64,000 bases of DNA from CAYMAI01 sp964388445. GTDB taxonomy: Bacteria; 4484-113; JAGGVC01. The stretch's first letter is position 1; each line of letters starts with the position of its first letter. Positions 42,696 through 51,067 of this stretch are shown here, in pieces. Below the pieces are notes generated by a model. The model was not told where the DNA came from. It was given only the letters and a program-made list of their open reading frames with translations, and made no database searches. The stretch covers positions 62,001 through 126,000 of the forward strand of contig CAYMAI010000007.1 in the NCBI GenBank assembly GCA_964388445.1. Direction: 5' to 3'. The position numbers were made by a program, and so were the translations under genes.

Positions 42696-44279
42696 ATGAA
42701 TAGCTTTCGGGGGAAAATTGCATTAAAAAGGACAGCGAGACGAAAACGCGCTGTGAGGTTATTTTTGGGGGCAGCCATAGTTTCTGCAGCAGTAATCGTA
42801 CTCGCGGCAATGGCAATCGCATTTGCTCGAATTATCCCGCCGCATGCCGAAGAATTAAATAGCGAATTGGCGACTCCGGGTGAAGACGCAATCTTTATCG
42901 GCGAAAAATCTGCTGAAGCCAGCCCCGACTCAGTACAATCGGTAATCACAATTCCTCCGGTCGATACAATCCCATTCGAAGAACCGACGATTACGATGTT
43001 CCGGGGCAATCCCGAGCGAAACCTATCCGGAGTTGGCAAAGTCCCGCGCAGGCCAAAACTTCTTTGGAGATTCAGAACGAAGGCGAAAATTGAAGGACCT
43101 CACGAAAAAAGAGGCGCAAAAGACCTATCGGAAAACCAACTTTGGATGGGACTAGGTTGGACGGGTCAGCCGGTAATGCTCGATGAAACCGTTTATTTCG
43201 GCTCCTCGGATTCTTACGTTTATGCAATCGATTTGCCAAATAAAGCCCTCAAGTGGTTCTACCCCACGCATCATTGTGTCAAAGGCAGCATCGCGATTTT
43301 CGACGAAACGATTTATCACGGAGGTAGGGACAACAAAATTCATGCATACTCGCTAGACGGAAAAATGAGGTGGGAAACCCGCACGGGTAACGATATGGAT
43401 TCAAGCCCGGTCGTAGTGGACGGACGCGGATACATCGGTGGAGAGGATCATTATTTGTACTGCTTTAACCCGCAGACCGGAGAGATTCTATGGAAATTCG
43501 GCGAAGTTGCAGGTAGCATCGAATGCTCTCCTTGCATTGCCAAAAATGCAGTGTTTTTCGGTACCTCGAGAGGCTGGTTATATGCCGTTGATAGGGAATC
43601 CGGCAAGCAGCTTTGGAAAGTCGAAACTTTTGGCGATACGGATTCCACTCCTGTTTTTTATGACGGCAAGTTGTTCGTCGCATGCGCGACGGGAGATACC
43701 AACGAACGGGGCCACCTATGGTGTTTTTCGGCAGGAAGCGGAAAAACTATATGGCATCAAGAATTTACACGCGGTTTTTGGTCTACTGCGGCGATAAATC
43801 CGGAAAAGCAAGCCCTTTACATCGGCAATGCAAACGGTAACTTTTACGCTTTGAAAATGAAAGACGGTTCGCTAATCTGGAAACGAAGTTTGGGCGCGCG
43901 AATTTGGAGCAGCGCTGCCGTAAGCGATGAGTCAATTTTAGTCGGAGTGCGAGACGGCAGGCTTTGGTGTCTCGATGAAGTGACCGGTGCACCTCAATGG
44001 GTATTCGATCCGGGCGGCGACATTAACGCCACGCCGCTAGTCTCCGGAGGAATAATTGTGATAGGCAATCAAAACGGCTGGGTTTATGCCATAGGCGAAT
44101 CGGAAACGGACGAAACGATTGACAATACTTGGTTCGTAACCGAATTTCCCCAAAAAAAGCGGCTATCCGGAAATACGAAAATCGTTTATATAATTAAAAA
44201 CACCGCACCCGAACCGGGAACTTACGCCGATACCAGCGCTTATTACCGCAAAGACATTTACGAGCCGGTATACCCCTAG
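42696..44279 (+). CDS. Membrane-anchored PQQ-type beta-propeller protein
   Basis: The product is 527 residues from ATG 42696 (GAGGTG upstream). A basic N-terminus and one membrane helix (~23-47) anchor it outside the inner membrane. From ~100 on, eight or so PQQ-like blades recur every ~40 residues: VYFGSSDSYVYAIDLPNKALKW, IYHGGRDNKIHAYSLDGK, GYIGGEDHYLYCFNPQTGE, VFFGTSRGWLYAVDRESGK and more. The fold is that of BamB and PQQ dehydrogenases; catalytic residues for a dehydrogenase are not evident. It follows the MBOAT gene by 24 bases and may be co-transcribed. Confidence 0.85.
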   Translation: MNSFRGKIALKRTARRKRAVRLFLGAAIVSAAVIVLAAMAIAFARIIPPHAEELNSELATPGEDAIFIGEKSAEASPDSVQSVITIPPVDTIPFEEPTITMFRGNPERNLSGVGKVPRRPKLLWRFRTKAKIEGPHEKRGAKDLSENQLWMGLGWTGQPVMLDETVYFGSSDSYVYAIDLPNKALKWFYPTHHCVKGSIAIFDETIYHGGRDNKIHAYSLDGKMRWETRTGNDMDSSPVVVDGRGYIGGEDHYLYCFNPQTGEILWKFGEVAGSIECSPCIAKNAVFFGTSRGWLYAVDRESGKQLWKVETFGDTDSTPVFYDGKLFVACATGDTNERGHLWCFSAGSGKTIWHQEFTRGFWSTAAINPEKQALYIGNANGNFYALKMKDGSLIWKRSLGARIWSSAAVSDESILVGVRDGRLWCLDEVTGAPQWVFDPGGDINATPLVSGGIIVIGNQNGWVYAIGESETDETIDNTWFVTEFPQKKRLSGNTKIVYIIKNTAPEPGTYADTSAYYRKDIYEPVYP

Positions 44280-44280
44280 A

Positions 44281-44301
44281 GCAAATTTGGGGCAGATTTG
44301 C
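44281..44301. other. Inverted repeat between convergent genes
   Basis: GCAAAT (44281-44286) and ATTTGC (44296-44301) pair across nine bases in the 38-base gap between the propeller and patatin genes. There is no T run, so it is only a weak candidate for a shared transcription end. Confidence 0.3.
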
Positions 44302-44317
44302 AGTCATTTCCATTTGA

Positions 44318-45103
44318 CTATTTTCCGTAGCCTGTAAGAACGCGAACTGCTTCCGAATATCCTATCGGTTCCAGCAAATCGAGCACATTTAAATCGAACG
44401 GATCGACCAATCCAACTCTCGGCTCAACTCTGAGAATGCAGCTTTGTTTCGTTTTCAAATTTCCTTCCTGAAGATTCGTCGCGCTTTTAAGGTAAATCAA
44501 AAAAGATTGCATAAGCACCCTGTAAATCGAAGCTGGGTTTTTCGAAAGTACGCAGTGCTTTAAAGGATCAACCGCAACGACGCAATCCAGATCTTTTTCG
44601 TCGGATATTGCGGCAAATGGCATGTTTCCTACTATACCGCCGTCTATATGTGGAGTGCCGCCGAGCTTTACGGGCGCAAAGAGGCCCGGGACAGAGCAAC
44701 TCGCGCATACTATTTGACCCAGCCTGCCCTTTTCATGAACTACCGGCAGCCCGGTCGTCAAGTCAGCCGTGACAACTCTGAACCGCGTTTTTAACCCTTC
44801 AATATTGGCGCAGCTGCAGTTTTTCTCGACAAACTCCGCGAGCCTGTCCAATTTAGCTAAGCCCGGTTCCATAATTGCGGGCGTGGTAATACGAAACCAG
44901 CTTACTCTTGCACTTACCTCTCTAATCTCTTTGCTAGGGAGCCCTGCGGCAATAAGTGCGCCGATAACAGCTCCAGCGCTGACTCCGGCCACAATCGATG
45001 GCCGCATGCCACGCTCTTCCAGCGCCCGATACACGCCTATATGTGCAAGAGCCAGGCTGGCGCCGCCTGCCAGAAGCAAAGCAATTTTCGGATTTTCATT
45101 CAC
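44318..45103 (-). CDS. Patatin-like phospholipase with an altered oxyanion loop
   Basis: The product is 261 residues. The catalytic dyad is present: Ser42 in GVSAGA and Asp154 in HIDGGIVGN. CSVPGLFAPV is also typical. The oxyanion loop, usually GGGxRG before HIGV, reads AGGASLALAHIGV (12-24): the Arg is Leu and the last Gly is Ala. Bacterial members cleave phospholipids or related esters. Activity may be reduced or shifted. The start is GTG 45103, six bases after a -10-like TAAAAT, with no ribosome site. Confidence 0.85.
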   Translation of the reverse strand: MNENPKIALLLAGGASLALAHIGVYRALEERGMRPSIVAGVSAGAVIGALIAAGLPSKEIREVSARVSWFRITTPAIMEPGLAKLDRLAEFVEKNCSCANIEGLKTRFRVVTADLTTGLPVVHEKGRLGQIVCASCSVPGLFAPVKLGGTPHIDGGIVGNMPFAAISDEKDLDCVVAVDPLKHCVLSKNPASIYRVLMQSFLIYLKSATNLQEGNLKTKQSCILRVEPRVGLVDPFDLNVLDLLEPIGYSEAVRVLTGYGK

Positions 45104-45109
45104 GCAGCT

Positions 45110-45115
45110 ATTTTA
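45110..45115 (-). promoter_or_regulatory. -10 element of a probable leaderless promoter (patatin gene)
   Basis: On the minus strand TAAAAT, six bases before GTG 45103; the -35 region is weak. Confidence 0.45.
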
Positions 45116-45145
45116 GCCCCAATATGGAACTGCAGTTGCAAAAGC

Positions 45146-46057
45146 TCATTTTGCAGTGCTTCGAGGAAAATCGACGATTTCGGGAAACTCCAATTTTTCA
45201 ATTTCTACGCCTTCCTCGCGCGCTCGTGCCCGCATTAACGCGTCGCTCTTAATTTTTTCATGCTCCAAACGATCTTCCGCACCTTCGACTCTAGTCAAAA
45301 ATGCGCCCTTCAGATTTGCGCCGAAGAAATCGCCCTCGTTTACATCAATTTCGCGAATGTCCGCGCTTGCCATGTTTGCGTTTCTAAAAAGCGTATTTTT
45401 AAGCATCGCCCTTCTTAAATCCGCAAATGAAAGATCACAGCCACAAAAATCGGTATCGATTAGCTTTGCTTCGTCGAAAACCGAGTGCGACAAGCTCGCT
45501 CCGCCGAACTTCGCAGCATTGAGTTCAGTCCGCCGAAAATAAGCTTTGTGAAACCTTGCACTCAAAAACTCGGCTCTATCAAGCACGGCTGCCGTAAAAA
45601 ATGTCGCTTCGCCTCTTGCGCCGGCAAAACTTGCTGTCGATAATTTGGCCCCCGATAAATCCGCTCCGTCGAAGCATGAACCGTCGAACTTCGCTCCGGG
45701 AGCCCTAAACAAGAACAAATTGGCTTCCCTGAAGTTTGCCTCTTTTGCAGTAAATCCAGTAGCGGCTGCTCTGGAAAAGGATGTAAGTGAAAAATTTGCC
45801 GAATCGCAATCGCACCACTCGAAGTGAGTATTTCTGAAAAGCGTTCCAGTTAGATTCGCGCCGGAAAAATTCGTTTTAACGAAGCATGCCCCGGTAAAAT
45901 CGCAATTAGATAGGTCTTGCCCTTCTAGTTCTCGATTTTCGACTGTGATTCCGTGAAGCCTTACCCTGGAACCGCCACTTGCAAAAAATGCCGACTTGCT
46001 ATGGGCAAATTGCTTAATATCCGTAAAGAACAATTTTGCGACTTCTTTTTCTTCCAA
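45146..46057 (-). CDS. Pentapeptide-repeat protein
   Basis: The product is 303 residues. From ~45 to ~260 it is built of A(D/N)LxX-type pentapeptides with Phe or Leu at the centre: LSNCDFTGACFVKTNFSGANL, shown in part as NFSGANLTGTLF, then ADLSGAKLSTASFAGA, ADLRRAMLKNTLFRNANM and GDFFGANLKGAFL. Such sequences form a four-sided right-handed helix. Some mimic DNA and protect gyrase, but most have unknown roles. There is no signal peptide. The start is TTG 46057 with GGAG six bases ahead. A charged helical tail ends the protein. It lies 110 bases after maf on the same strand. Confidence 0.88.
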   Translation of the reverse strand: MEEKEVAKLFFTDIKQFAHSKSAFFASGGSRVRLHGITVENRELEGQDLSNCDFTGACFVKTNFSGANLTGTLFRNTHFEWCDCDSANFSLTSFSRAAATGFTAKEANFREANLFLFRAPGAKFDGSCFDGADLSGAKLSTASFAGARGEATFFTAAVLDRAEFLSARFHKAYFRRTELNAAKFGGASLSHSVFDEAKLIDTDFCGCDLSFADLRRAMLKNTLFRNANMASADIREIDVNEGDFFGANLKGAFLTRVEGAEDRLEHEKIKSDALMRARAREEGVEIEKLEFPEIVDFPRSTAK

Positions 46058-46167
46058 AATGCACTCCGGAGTCTAACATTGCGCGCAGGCGCGACAACCG
46101 CGTTATCGGCAGATTTTTGGAATTCATTGAATCCTGTGGAAGTCAAATTCGCCGCAGCCCGACCTAA

Positions 46168-46788
46168 TCACAAGAGCGCGATTCCAATATCGCTCATCAT
46201 TCTTTCGAACAAAGACACAGGCAAACCCACAACGTTGAAGTAGCAACCGTTTATTCGCCTAACCAACAATGAACCTATGCCTTGGATAGCATAGCTTCCG
46301 GCTTTATCGAACGGCATGTCAAGCTCGATGTATCGCCTGATTTTTGAACCGGAAAGAGGGTTGAATGTTACCGCGGTTTTTTCCGTACCCGAAATTTCGA
46401 TACCTTCAGATATGTTTACCAAGGCTAACGAAGTGAAAACGTGATGGGTTTTGCCGCTTAGCATTTCTATCATTTCTGCGGCAGTGCTTTCGTCCGGCGG
46501 CTTTCCGAGAACCACTCCCTCGATTTCTACGACGGTATCTGCGCCTAGGACAAGGCTTTTGGGCATTTGCTGGGCTACGGAATAGGCTTTAAGCGTCGCA
46601 AGACGCTCGACGCGTGAAATCAGTTTATCCTCCGATTCTAACTTGGTACGCGGCACGAAGCCGCCACCAAGTAGCAAATCCTCGTCAATTCCTTCCGGAT
46701 GCCGGACTTCGAACTCAACTCCGAGAGATTCAAGAATTTCCTTTCTGCGCGGGGAGGCACTTGCAAGAATCAGACTTCTGGTTTTCAT
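46168..46788 (-). CDS. maf: Maf-family nucleoside triphosphate pyrophosphatase
   Basis: The product is 206 residues. The N-terminal signature LILASASPRRKEILESLG is intact, as are VLGADTVVEIEGVVLGKP (~82-99) with the catalytic Asp and SYAIQGIGSLLVRRINGCYFN, quoted as YAIQGIGSLLV and NVVGLPVSL. Maf enzymes hydrolyse dTTP/UTP or modified nucleotides to keep the pool clean. ATG 46788 is the natural start; a GTG six codons earlier adds hydrophobic residues. No ribosome site is seen, and a poor -10-like TAACAT lies eight bases ahead. Confidence 0.93.
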   Translation of the reverse strand: MKTRSLILASASPRRKEILESLGVEFEVRHPEGIDEDLLLGGGFVPRTKLESEDKLISRVERLATLKAYSVAQQMPKSLVLGADTVVEIEGVVLGKPPDESTAAEMIEMLSGKTHHVFTSLALVNISEGIEISGTEKTAVTFNPLSGSKIRRYIELDMPFDKAGSYAIQGIGSLLVRRINGCYFNVVGLPVSLFERMMSDIGIALL

Positions 46789-46799
46789 AAAGCAAAATG

Positions 46800-46829
46800 T
46801 TATCACGCATAGCGGCTCTCGCTTATAAT
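46800..46829 (+). promoter_or_regulatory. Promoter of the terC-like gene
   Basis: TTATCA (46800-46805), an 18-base spacer and TATAAT (46824-46829). A leader of about 58 bases follows with a small CTCC..GGAG hairpin near 46830-46849. Confidence 0.6.
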
Positions 46830-46893
46830 CTCCCGTCCTTTCGGCGGAGTATGCTGGCCGGCGAGGGAAAGAGACCTTTTTTGGGGAACTGAT

Positions 46894-47946
46894 TTGGCAA
46901 TTTTTTATAATTTAACTGCTGGCTTCTTGCCAGCAATGCTGGCGTCTGGCGACGCGCATGAAACTGGTTCTGCAATTCTCGGCGATTGGCCGGGGTGGGC
47001 ATGGGCCGCTTTCGTCGTTTTCATCCTTGCCATGCTCACGTTGGACCTCGGCGTGCTTCACCGGAAAGCACACGAGGTAAAAATGAAAGAAGCGCTTGCA
47101 TGGTGCGCGGTTTGGGTATCGCTAGCACTTCTATTCAATCTCCTATTGCTTTTTACGAAAGGAAAGCGCATTGCTCTTGAATTTCTTACTGGTTATTTAA
47201 TCGAGTACTCGCTATCGGTGGATAACATTTTTGTGTTCATCCTCATATTCACGTATTTTCAGGTTCCGTCCAAATACCAGCATCGGGTGCTTTTTTGGGG
47301 CATTCTTGGTGCATTGATTATGCGCGCGATAATGATTTTTGCCGGAGTAGCTCTCATAAACGCGTTTCATTGGGTCATATTTGTTTTCGGAGCGCTTTTG
47401 ATTTTTTCAGGCATCAAAATGGCGTTTGCGAAAGGCAAAAAGATGGAGCCGGAAAAAAATCCGGTAATAATCCTTGTCCGTAAGTACGTCCCGGTAACTC
47501 CTGAATTTCACGGTCAAAGGTTTTTCGTCAATATTCACGGCAAGCTCTTCGCAACTCCGCTTTTCGTCATACTTATTCTGATTGAAGTTACCGACCTCAT
47601 TTTCGCGATAGATTCGATTCCGGCAATTCTGGGAATCACGCGAAACGCATTCATCGTTTTTACGTCCAACGTGTTTGCGATTTTGGGCTTGAGATCGCTG
47701 TATTTCGCGCTTGCCGGAGTAATGGGCATGTTCGCATATCTGCATTACGGATTGTCAGCCGTCCTAGTGTTCGTCGGAATAAAAATGATTGCAAATGGCA
47801 TAATGGAAGACGGATTTATACCGGTCGAACTTTCGCTGGGAGTAGTCGTCACGCTTTTGGCTGCAAGCGTTATCGCCAGCGTAATAGCAAAAAGGAGAAC
47901 CGATGCTGCGAAAAGCGCGCAAGATTCGTCCTTTGGAACTCATTAG
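46894..47946 (+). CDS. TerC/Alx-family integral membrane protein
   Basis: The product is 350 residues with nine or so membrane segments. The family motifs are LTLDLGVLHRKAHEV (~47), EYSLSVDNIFVFILIFTYF (~107) and EVTDLIFAIDSIPAIL (~230), with Asp in the membrane. TerC/Alx proteins export manganese or calcium and help load metal into secreted proteins, and respond to alkaline pH in E. coli. The start is TTG 46894 after GGGGA; ATG 46936 is a possible later start. A promoter and a short hairpin leader precede it, but I cannot match the leader to the known manganese riboswitch. Confidence 0.9.
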   Translation: MAIFYNLTAGFLPAMLASGDAHETGSAILGDWPGWAWAAFVVFILAMLTLDLGVLHRKAHEVKMKEALAWCAVWVSLALLFNLLLLFTKGKRIALEFLTGYLIEYSLSVDNIFVFILIFTYFQVPSKYQHRVLFWGILGALIMRAIMIFAGVALINAFHWVIFVFGALLIFSGIKMAFAKGKKMEPEKNPVIILVRKYVPVTPEFHGQRFFVNIHGKLFATPLFVILILIEVTDLIFAIDSIPAILGITRNAFIVFTSNVFAILGLRSLYFALAGVMGMFAYLHYGLSAVLVFVGIKMIANGIMEDGFIPVELSLGVVVTLLAASVIASVIAKRRTDAAKSAQDSSFGTH

Positions 47947-47964
47947 GCGCTTGGAGACTTCCCG

Positions 47965-49392
47965 ATGTTAGAATTCTCTGTTATGAAGTTATGCCGATAT
48001 TTTATGCGCATTCTGCAGTTGGCTCTCACCGCAGCCGCTTTGCTCACGATTGTATTTTTCAATCTATCCTTTTCGCAAGACAGCCCTGCGGAAGGAGAAA
48101 TCGAAGAAGAAATCGCTACAAACGATGTCGTCGTAGAACTACCTGAACTGGCGCCTGATTCGGCTCCTCGCGGATATTATTCTGGTGGAATTCCTCTAAT
48201 TTTAGTCCTACCATTCAAGGCATCTGCACCAAATGCGGAAATGCAAACCGCACTATCTTACGGCATAGCGGCGAGGCTCGTGGACGACTTTTACCCGATA
48301 AGTGCCGCAAGAACCGTCCCGCTGGACAGGCTTGTGAGTCTGTTTCCTGAGTTTCTTGCCACTCCACCTCTGAAATCGGACAAGGATTCCATTTCCGCCG
48401 TTTTTGCGGCTATAAGCGCTTCGTATGCAATTTCGGGAACTGCTGAACTCAAAGGCTCGTTAGTAACCGTTTCTGCTACCTTACATTCTCCAGAAGGAAG
48501 TATAGCTGCCGAAATCTCGTCTAGCGGAGAGCTTGAAATGCTCCCTGCGATTCTCTCGAAGATATCTTTCGATGTGTTAACCGTGGCAAAAGCTGCACTT
48601 ACCGATTCGGACCGCCGTTACTTGGAATATGTGGAACCTTATTCGATAGATGTTTGGCTTAAGTGCCAATTCGGCCTTAGCGTGGCGGCGGGAATGACTT
48701 CAGGCTCGAAAACGGACAAGAAAAAGATTGAGGCTGCCAGGAAATCGCTTGCTGATGCGCTTAAAGCCGCGCCGCAGTACTTGCGTGCACGAGAAGCATT
48801 GGGTGTTATCGAATATACCAGCGGAAATCTAAAGGCCGCTGAAAGCGCTTTTCGAGAGCTGGTGACCCGAAATCCGCAATACGGCCCGGCACGGTTTTAT
48901 TTGGGCGCAATTTTGCTTAAAAACGGCAATTTCAATGCCGCTCGTAAAGAACTTACGCTCGCAACCGAGATCAACAAGAACGACGCTCTTTCATGGCTAT
49001 TTTTGGGCAAAGCGCATCTTGCAGCAGGCCAACCGATGATGGCAGAGCAGGCATTTCGCCGTTCGCTAGATATCGATCCCTCGAATCCGGATGCTTTTTT
49101 CGCTTTGGGAATGACCTTGCTGGAGCAAGGGAGCAATTCTCTGGCTGCAGAGGCCTTTGGTGAAGTAGTTTTGCGCCGGCCCGAGCTAGCTGAGGCCCAC
49201 TACAACCTCGCCCTGGCTCTTTTTCGCTCCAACGACTTGAAACTTGCATCTCGCCACTTCCGGAACTACATCGAGCTCACCCCTAACGACGAATATGGCG
49301 ACCATTCGGAAGTCGGATTTTGGCTAATCGAAATCGACGAAGAACTAAAAATGGGCTTGGTCACAGGCACCGCGGTCGAAGTTGAAAATTAG
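47965..49392 (+). CDS. Exported TPR protein with a TolB-N-like front domain
   Basis: The product is 475 residues. A signal peptide or anchor covers ~1-35, followed by an acidic linker. Residues ~70-215 (LVLPFKASAPNAEMQTALSYG; AISASYAISGTAELKGSLV) resemble the strand-helix fold seen in TolB-N/FlgO-type domains. From ~255 on come about five TPR units (YLRAREALGVIEYTSGNLKAAE; YGPARFYLGAILLKNGN; LSWLFLGKAHLAAGQPMMAE; PDAFFALGMTLLEQGSN; AEAHYNLALALFRSND, each quoted in part). It should assemble periplasmic partners. ATG 47965 has GGAGA ahead; ATG 47983 is an alternative. Confidence 0.83.
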   Translation: MLEFSVMKLCRYFMRILQLALTAAALLTIVFFNLSFSQDSPAEGEIEEEIATNDVVVELPELAPDSAPRGYYSGGIPLILVLPFKASAPNAEMQTALSYGIAARLVDDFYPISAARTVPLDRLVSLFPEFLATPPLKSDKDSISAVFAAISASYAISGTAELKGSLVTVSATLHSPEGSIAAEISSSGELEMLPAILSKISFDVLTVAKAALTDSDRRYLEYVEPYSIDVWLKCQFGLSVAAGMTSGSKTDKKKIEAARKSLADALKAAPQYLRAREALGVIEYTSGNLKAAESAFRELVTRNPQYGPARFYLGAILLKNGNFNAARKELTLATEINKNDALSWLFLGKAHLAAGQPMMAEQAFRRSLDIDPSNPDAFFALGMTLLEQGSNSLAAEAFGEVVLRRPELAEAHYNLALALFRSNDLKLASRHFRNYIELTPNDEYGDHSEVGFWLIEIDEELKMGLVTGTAVEVEN

Positions 49393-49440
49393 GCATTTTT
49401 GCGGCTACAAATACGGGTGTAGTATTATCAAATCTGCTAA

Positions 49441-50091
49441 GTGATACCCGATAAACGCTACGATGGAAAATCCGAACGGCGGCCGACTTCAGGCACGCAT
49501 GAAGAAACGCGAACAAAATCCGGTAGCAGAGGATTTTCAGGCGGATTGGCGTTGGCGGGCAAAGTTTCCTCTCGGCTGTTTTCTATTTTGCTTGTTGTTT
49601 TTTCGATTGGTTTTTTCGTTTGGGGATTGTTTTTTAGCGGCAAAGTAATCTTTCTTCACTCTGTAAGTGCGGAAGACGTCACGCGAGGCTTCGACTATGG
49701 CCCGATTTGGATCGAAGAAGGGCCGAAATACCGTGCGCGATTGGGTATGGTTATTCCGCAAAGCGGAAAGTTTTGGGAAACTTCCTTCTCGGTTCTGGAC
49801 CTTAACAAGGCGGAAGTAGGGAAAGAAACTTTGTTTCTTGCGACAACTCAGCCCGAGTTTGCGCCAGGAAAACGCACGATAAAGGACAATTATTTCACTT
49901 TAAGCGGCGACAGCGGATGGCACTTCTTTAGATTTCAGCAGATTGCAGGTGCATATCCTGCACCGGGCGCAATGGGGGCGCCTGTCGCGAGTCTTGAAAT
50001 TAGGGCCGGAGTTTTGGAACCAAAACTCTGTTACGCCGTTCTAATCTTGGGTTTCATAATTGGCGGTATAATCTTATTCCTTACTAGGTAG
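49441..50091 (+). CDS. Unrecognised membrane protein with one extracytoplasmic domain
   Basis: The product is 216 residues from GTG 49441. A hydrophilic, charged N-terminus (1-40) is followed by a membrane helix (~43-62), an extracytoplasmic domain of ~115 residues rich in strands, and a second helix at the end (~195-214). The outer domain includes GMVIPQSGKFWETSFSVLD and FTLSGDSGWHFFRFQQ. I do not recognise a family. There is no clear ribosome site and the start could lie further in. It is co-directional with the zinc-ribbon gene 49 bases on. Confidence 0.68.
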   Translation: MIPDKRYDGKSERRPTSGTHEETRTKSGSRGFSGGLALAGKVSSRLFSILLVVFSIGFFVWGLFFSGKVIFLHSVSAEDVTRGFDYGPIWIEEGPKYRARLGMVIPQSGKFWETSFSVLDLNKAEVGKETLFLATTQPEFAPGKRTIKDNYFTLSGDSGWHFFRFQQIAGAYPAPGAMGAPVASLEIRAGVLEPKLCYAVLILGFIIGGIILFLTR

Positions 50092-50111
50092 GGTTCGCCG
50101 CCGCGAAACTT

Positions 50112-50127
50112 GCGCGCCTATGGCGCG
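50112..50127. repeat. Short GC hairpin CGCGCC-TAT-GGCGCG
   Basis: A perfect 6-bp stem with a three-base loop just before the zinc-ribbon gene, followed by CCGGGTTTTT. Fourteen of fifteen bases match the element at 33926-33940. Confidence 0.45.
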
Positions 50128-50139
50128 ACCGGGTTTTTA

Positions 50140-50601
50140 ATGACTGACAAGCGCGACAAGACAGGAAGGTTTGAAGGGCACGACCGAAAGGTGTGTCCTA
50201 AATGCGGCCACACCATGGTTTTCGGAGAGCTTTCACACTCGGCAAACTTCGGCGTAACTCGCGACCCGCACTTCGTTACGAGCTACGGATTCATGCAGGT
50301 CAAATACGACCGTGCGACTCCCGTTGACTCATACATGTGTACGAGCTGCGGATTTGTTGAATTTTACGGACGAACTCCTATGTCGGTTCTCGATCCAATC
50401 GAGCGCCAGAAATTGATTAGAGAGGAATTTCCCGAGCTAAAAGAGCACCTCGAAAAGACTCGCGACGAAATCGACCAAGCGGACGAAATGACGCGACTAT
50501 CGAAGTATGAAGAAAACGGCAAGACGGGCAAGGACCGCAAGAAAGTCAAGAAATTCGGCGGCGGGGACGACGACGACGGCCCGTCTCACATCGGAATTTA
50601 G
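50140..50601 (+). CDS. Small zinc-ribbon protein
   Basis: The product is 153 residues from ATG 50140. Two CxxC pairs, VCPKCGHTM (~19) and MCTSCGFVEFYG (~67), should bind one zinc ion as a ribbon. Between them lies a short strand region (HFVTSYGFMQVKYD). The C-terminus is a charged helix and a Lys/Asp/Gly tail (GGGDDDDGPSHIGI). Zinc ribbons of this kind contact nucleic acid or proteins; no further function is visible. The hairpin at 50112-50127 may end the previous transcript or sit in the leader. Confidence 0.72.
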   Translation: MTDKRDKTGRFEGHDRKVCPKCGHTMVFGELSHSANFGVTRDPHFVTSYGFMQVKYDRATPVDSYMCTSCGFVEFYGRTPMSVLDPIERQKLIREEFPELKEHLEKTRDEIDQADEMTRLSKYEENGKTGKDRKKVKKFGGGDDDDGPSHIGI

Positions 50602-50669
50602 TTTTTTTATTTTAAGTAACAAAACCAGCTTCCGCCAAGTCCCTTTGCCGAAAATTGTGCGGCAGTCAT

Positions 50670-50699
50670 TTGATAAACCGGCCGGTGGCAGGGTATTAA
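50670..50699 (+). promoter_or_regulatory. Promoter of a probable leaderless small gene
   Basis: TTGATA (50670-50675), an 18-base spacer and TATTAA (50694-50699), then six bases to GTG 50706. Confidence 0.55.
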
Positions 50700-50705
50700 T
50701 CAGCT

Positions 50706-51008
50706 GTGGAAGCCGAAAGAACCTGCAAAAAACCTGCGCCGATTCGCTGCGAATATAAGGAGCGCAGAAGTTACGCGCATGTGGTTACCGTACATTACGA
50801 TAACGGACGGACCGGAAATCTTGAACTGCCGCGGGCTGAAAACGAACGTACTTCTGAGAACCAAAGAGCTTATGTTCGGCGGATGGTCTTTGGACAGCAT
50901 CATATGGATAGAAAGCCGAAAGAGGAAGTCGAAGCGCTATACGAGATGATTGAAAAGGCGATAGCAGATGCCGAAAGGGCGAATTCCGGGAAAAGCCAGC
51001 CGTCTTGA
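50706..51008 (+). CDS. Small unrecognised protein, probably leaderless
   Basis: The product is 100 residues from GTG 50706. The N-terminus is Cys- and basic-rich, the middle may form a short strand pair (SYAHVVTVHYDNGRTGNLELP), and the C-terminal third is a charged helix (PKEEVEALYEMIEKAIADAE). I do not recognise a family. Support for coding comes from a near-consensus promoter placed exactly for a leaderless start and from a sensible residue pattern. It is cytoplasmic and stands alone. Confidence 0.55.
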   Translation: MEAERTCKKPAPIRCEYKERRSYAHVVTVHYDNGRTGNLELPRAENERTSENQRAYVRRMVFGQHHMDRKPKEEVEALYEMIEKAIADAERANSGKSQPS

Positions 51009-51067
51009 TTATCTTCCAATTTATGCCTATTGGTATTTTCAATTGCACGCGCTTTACCGAAAGTCGC

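Noticed and set aside
46838..46893. Possible yybP-ykoY manganese riboswitch before the terC-like gene (GGAGTA and GAGACC fragments)
   Set aside because: The two fragments are less than 25 bases apart, far too close for this riboswitch, and the flanking bases do not pair as required.
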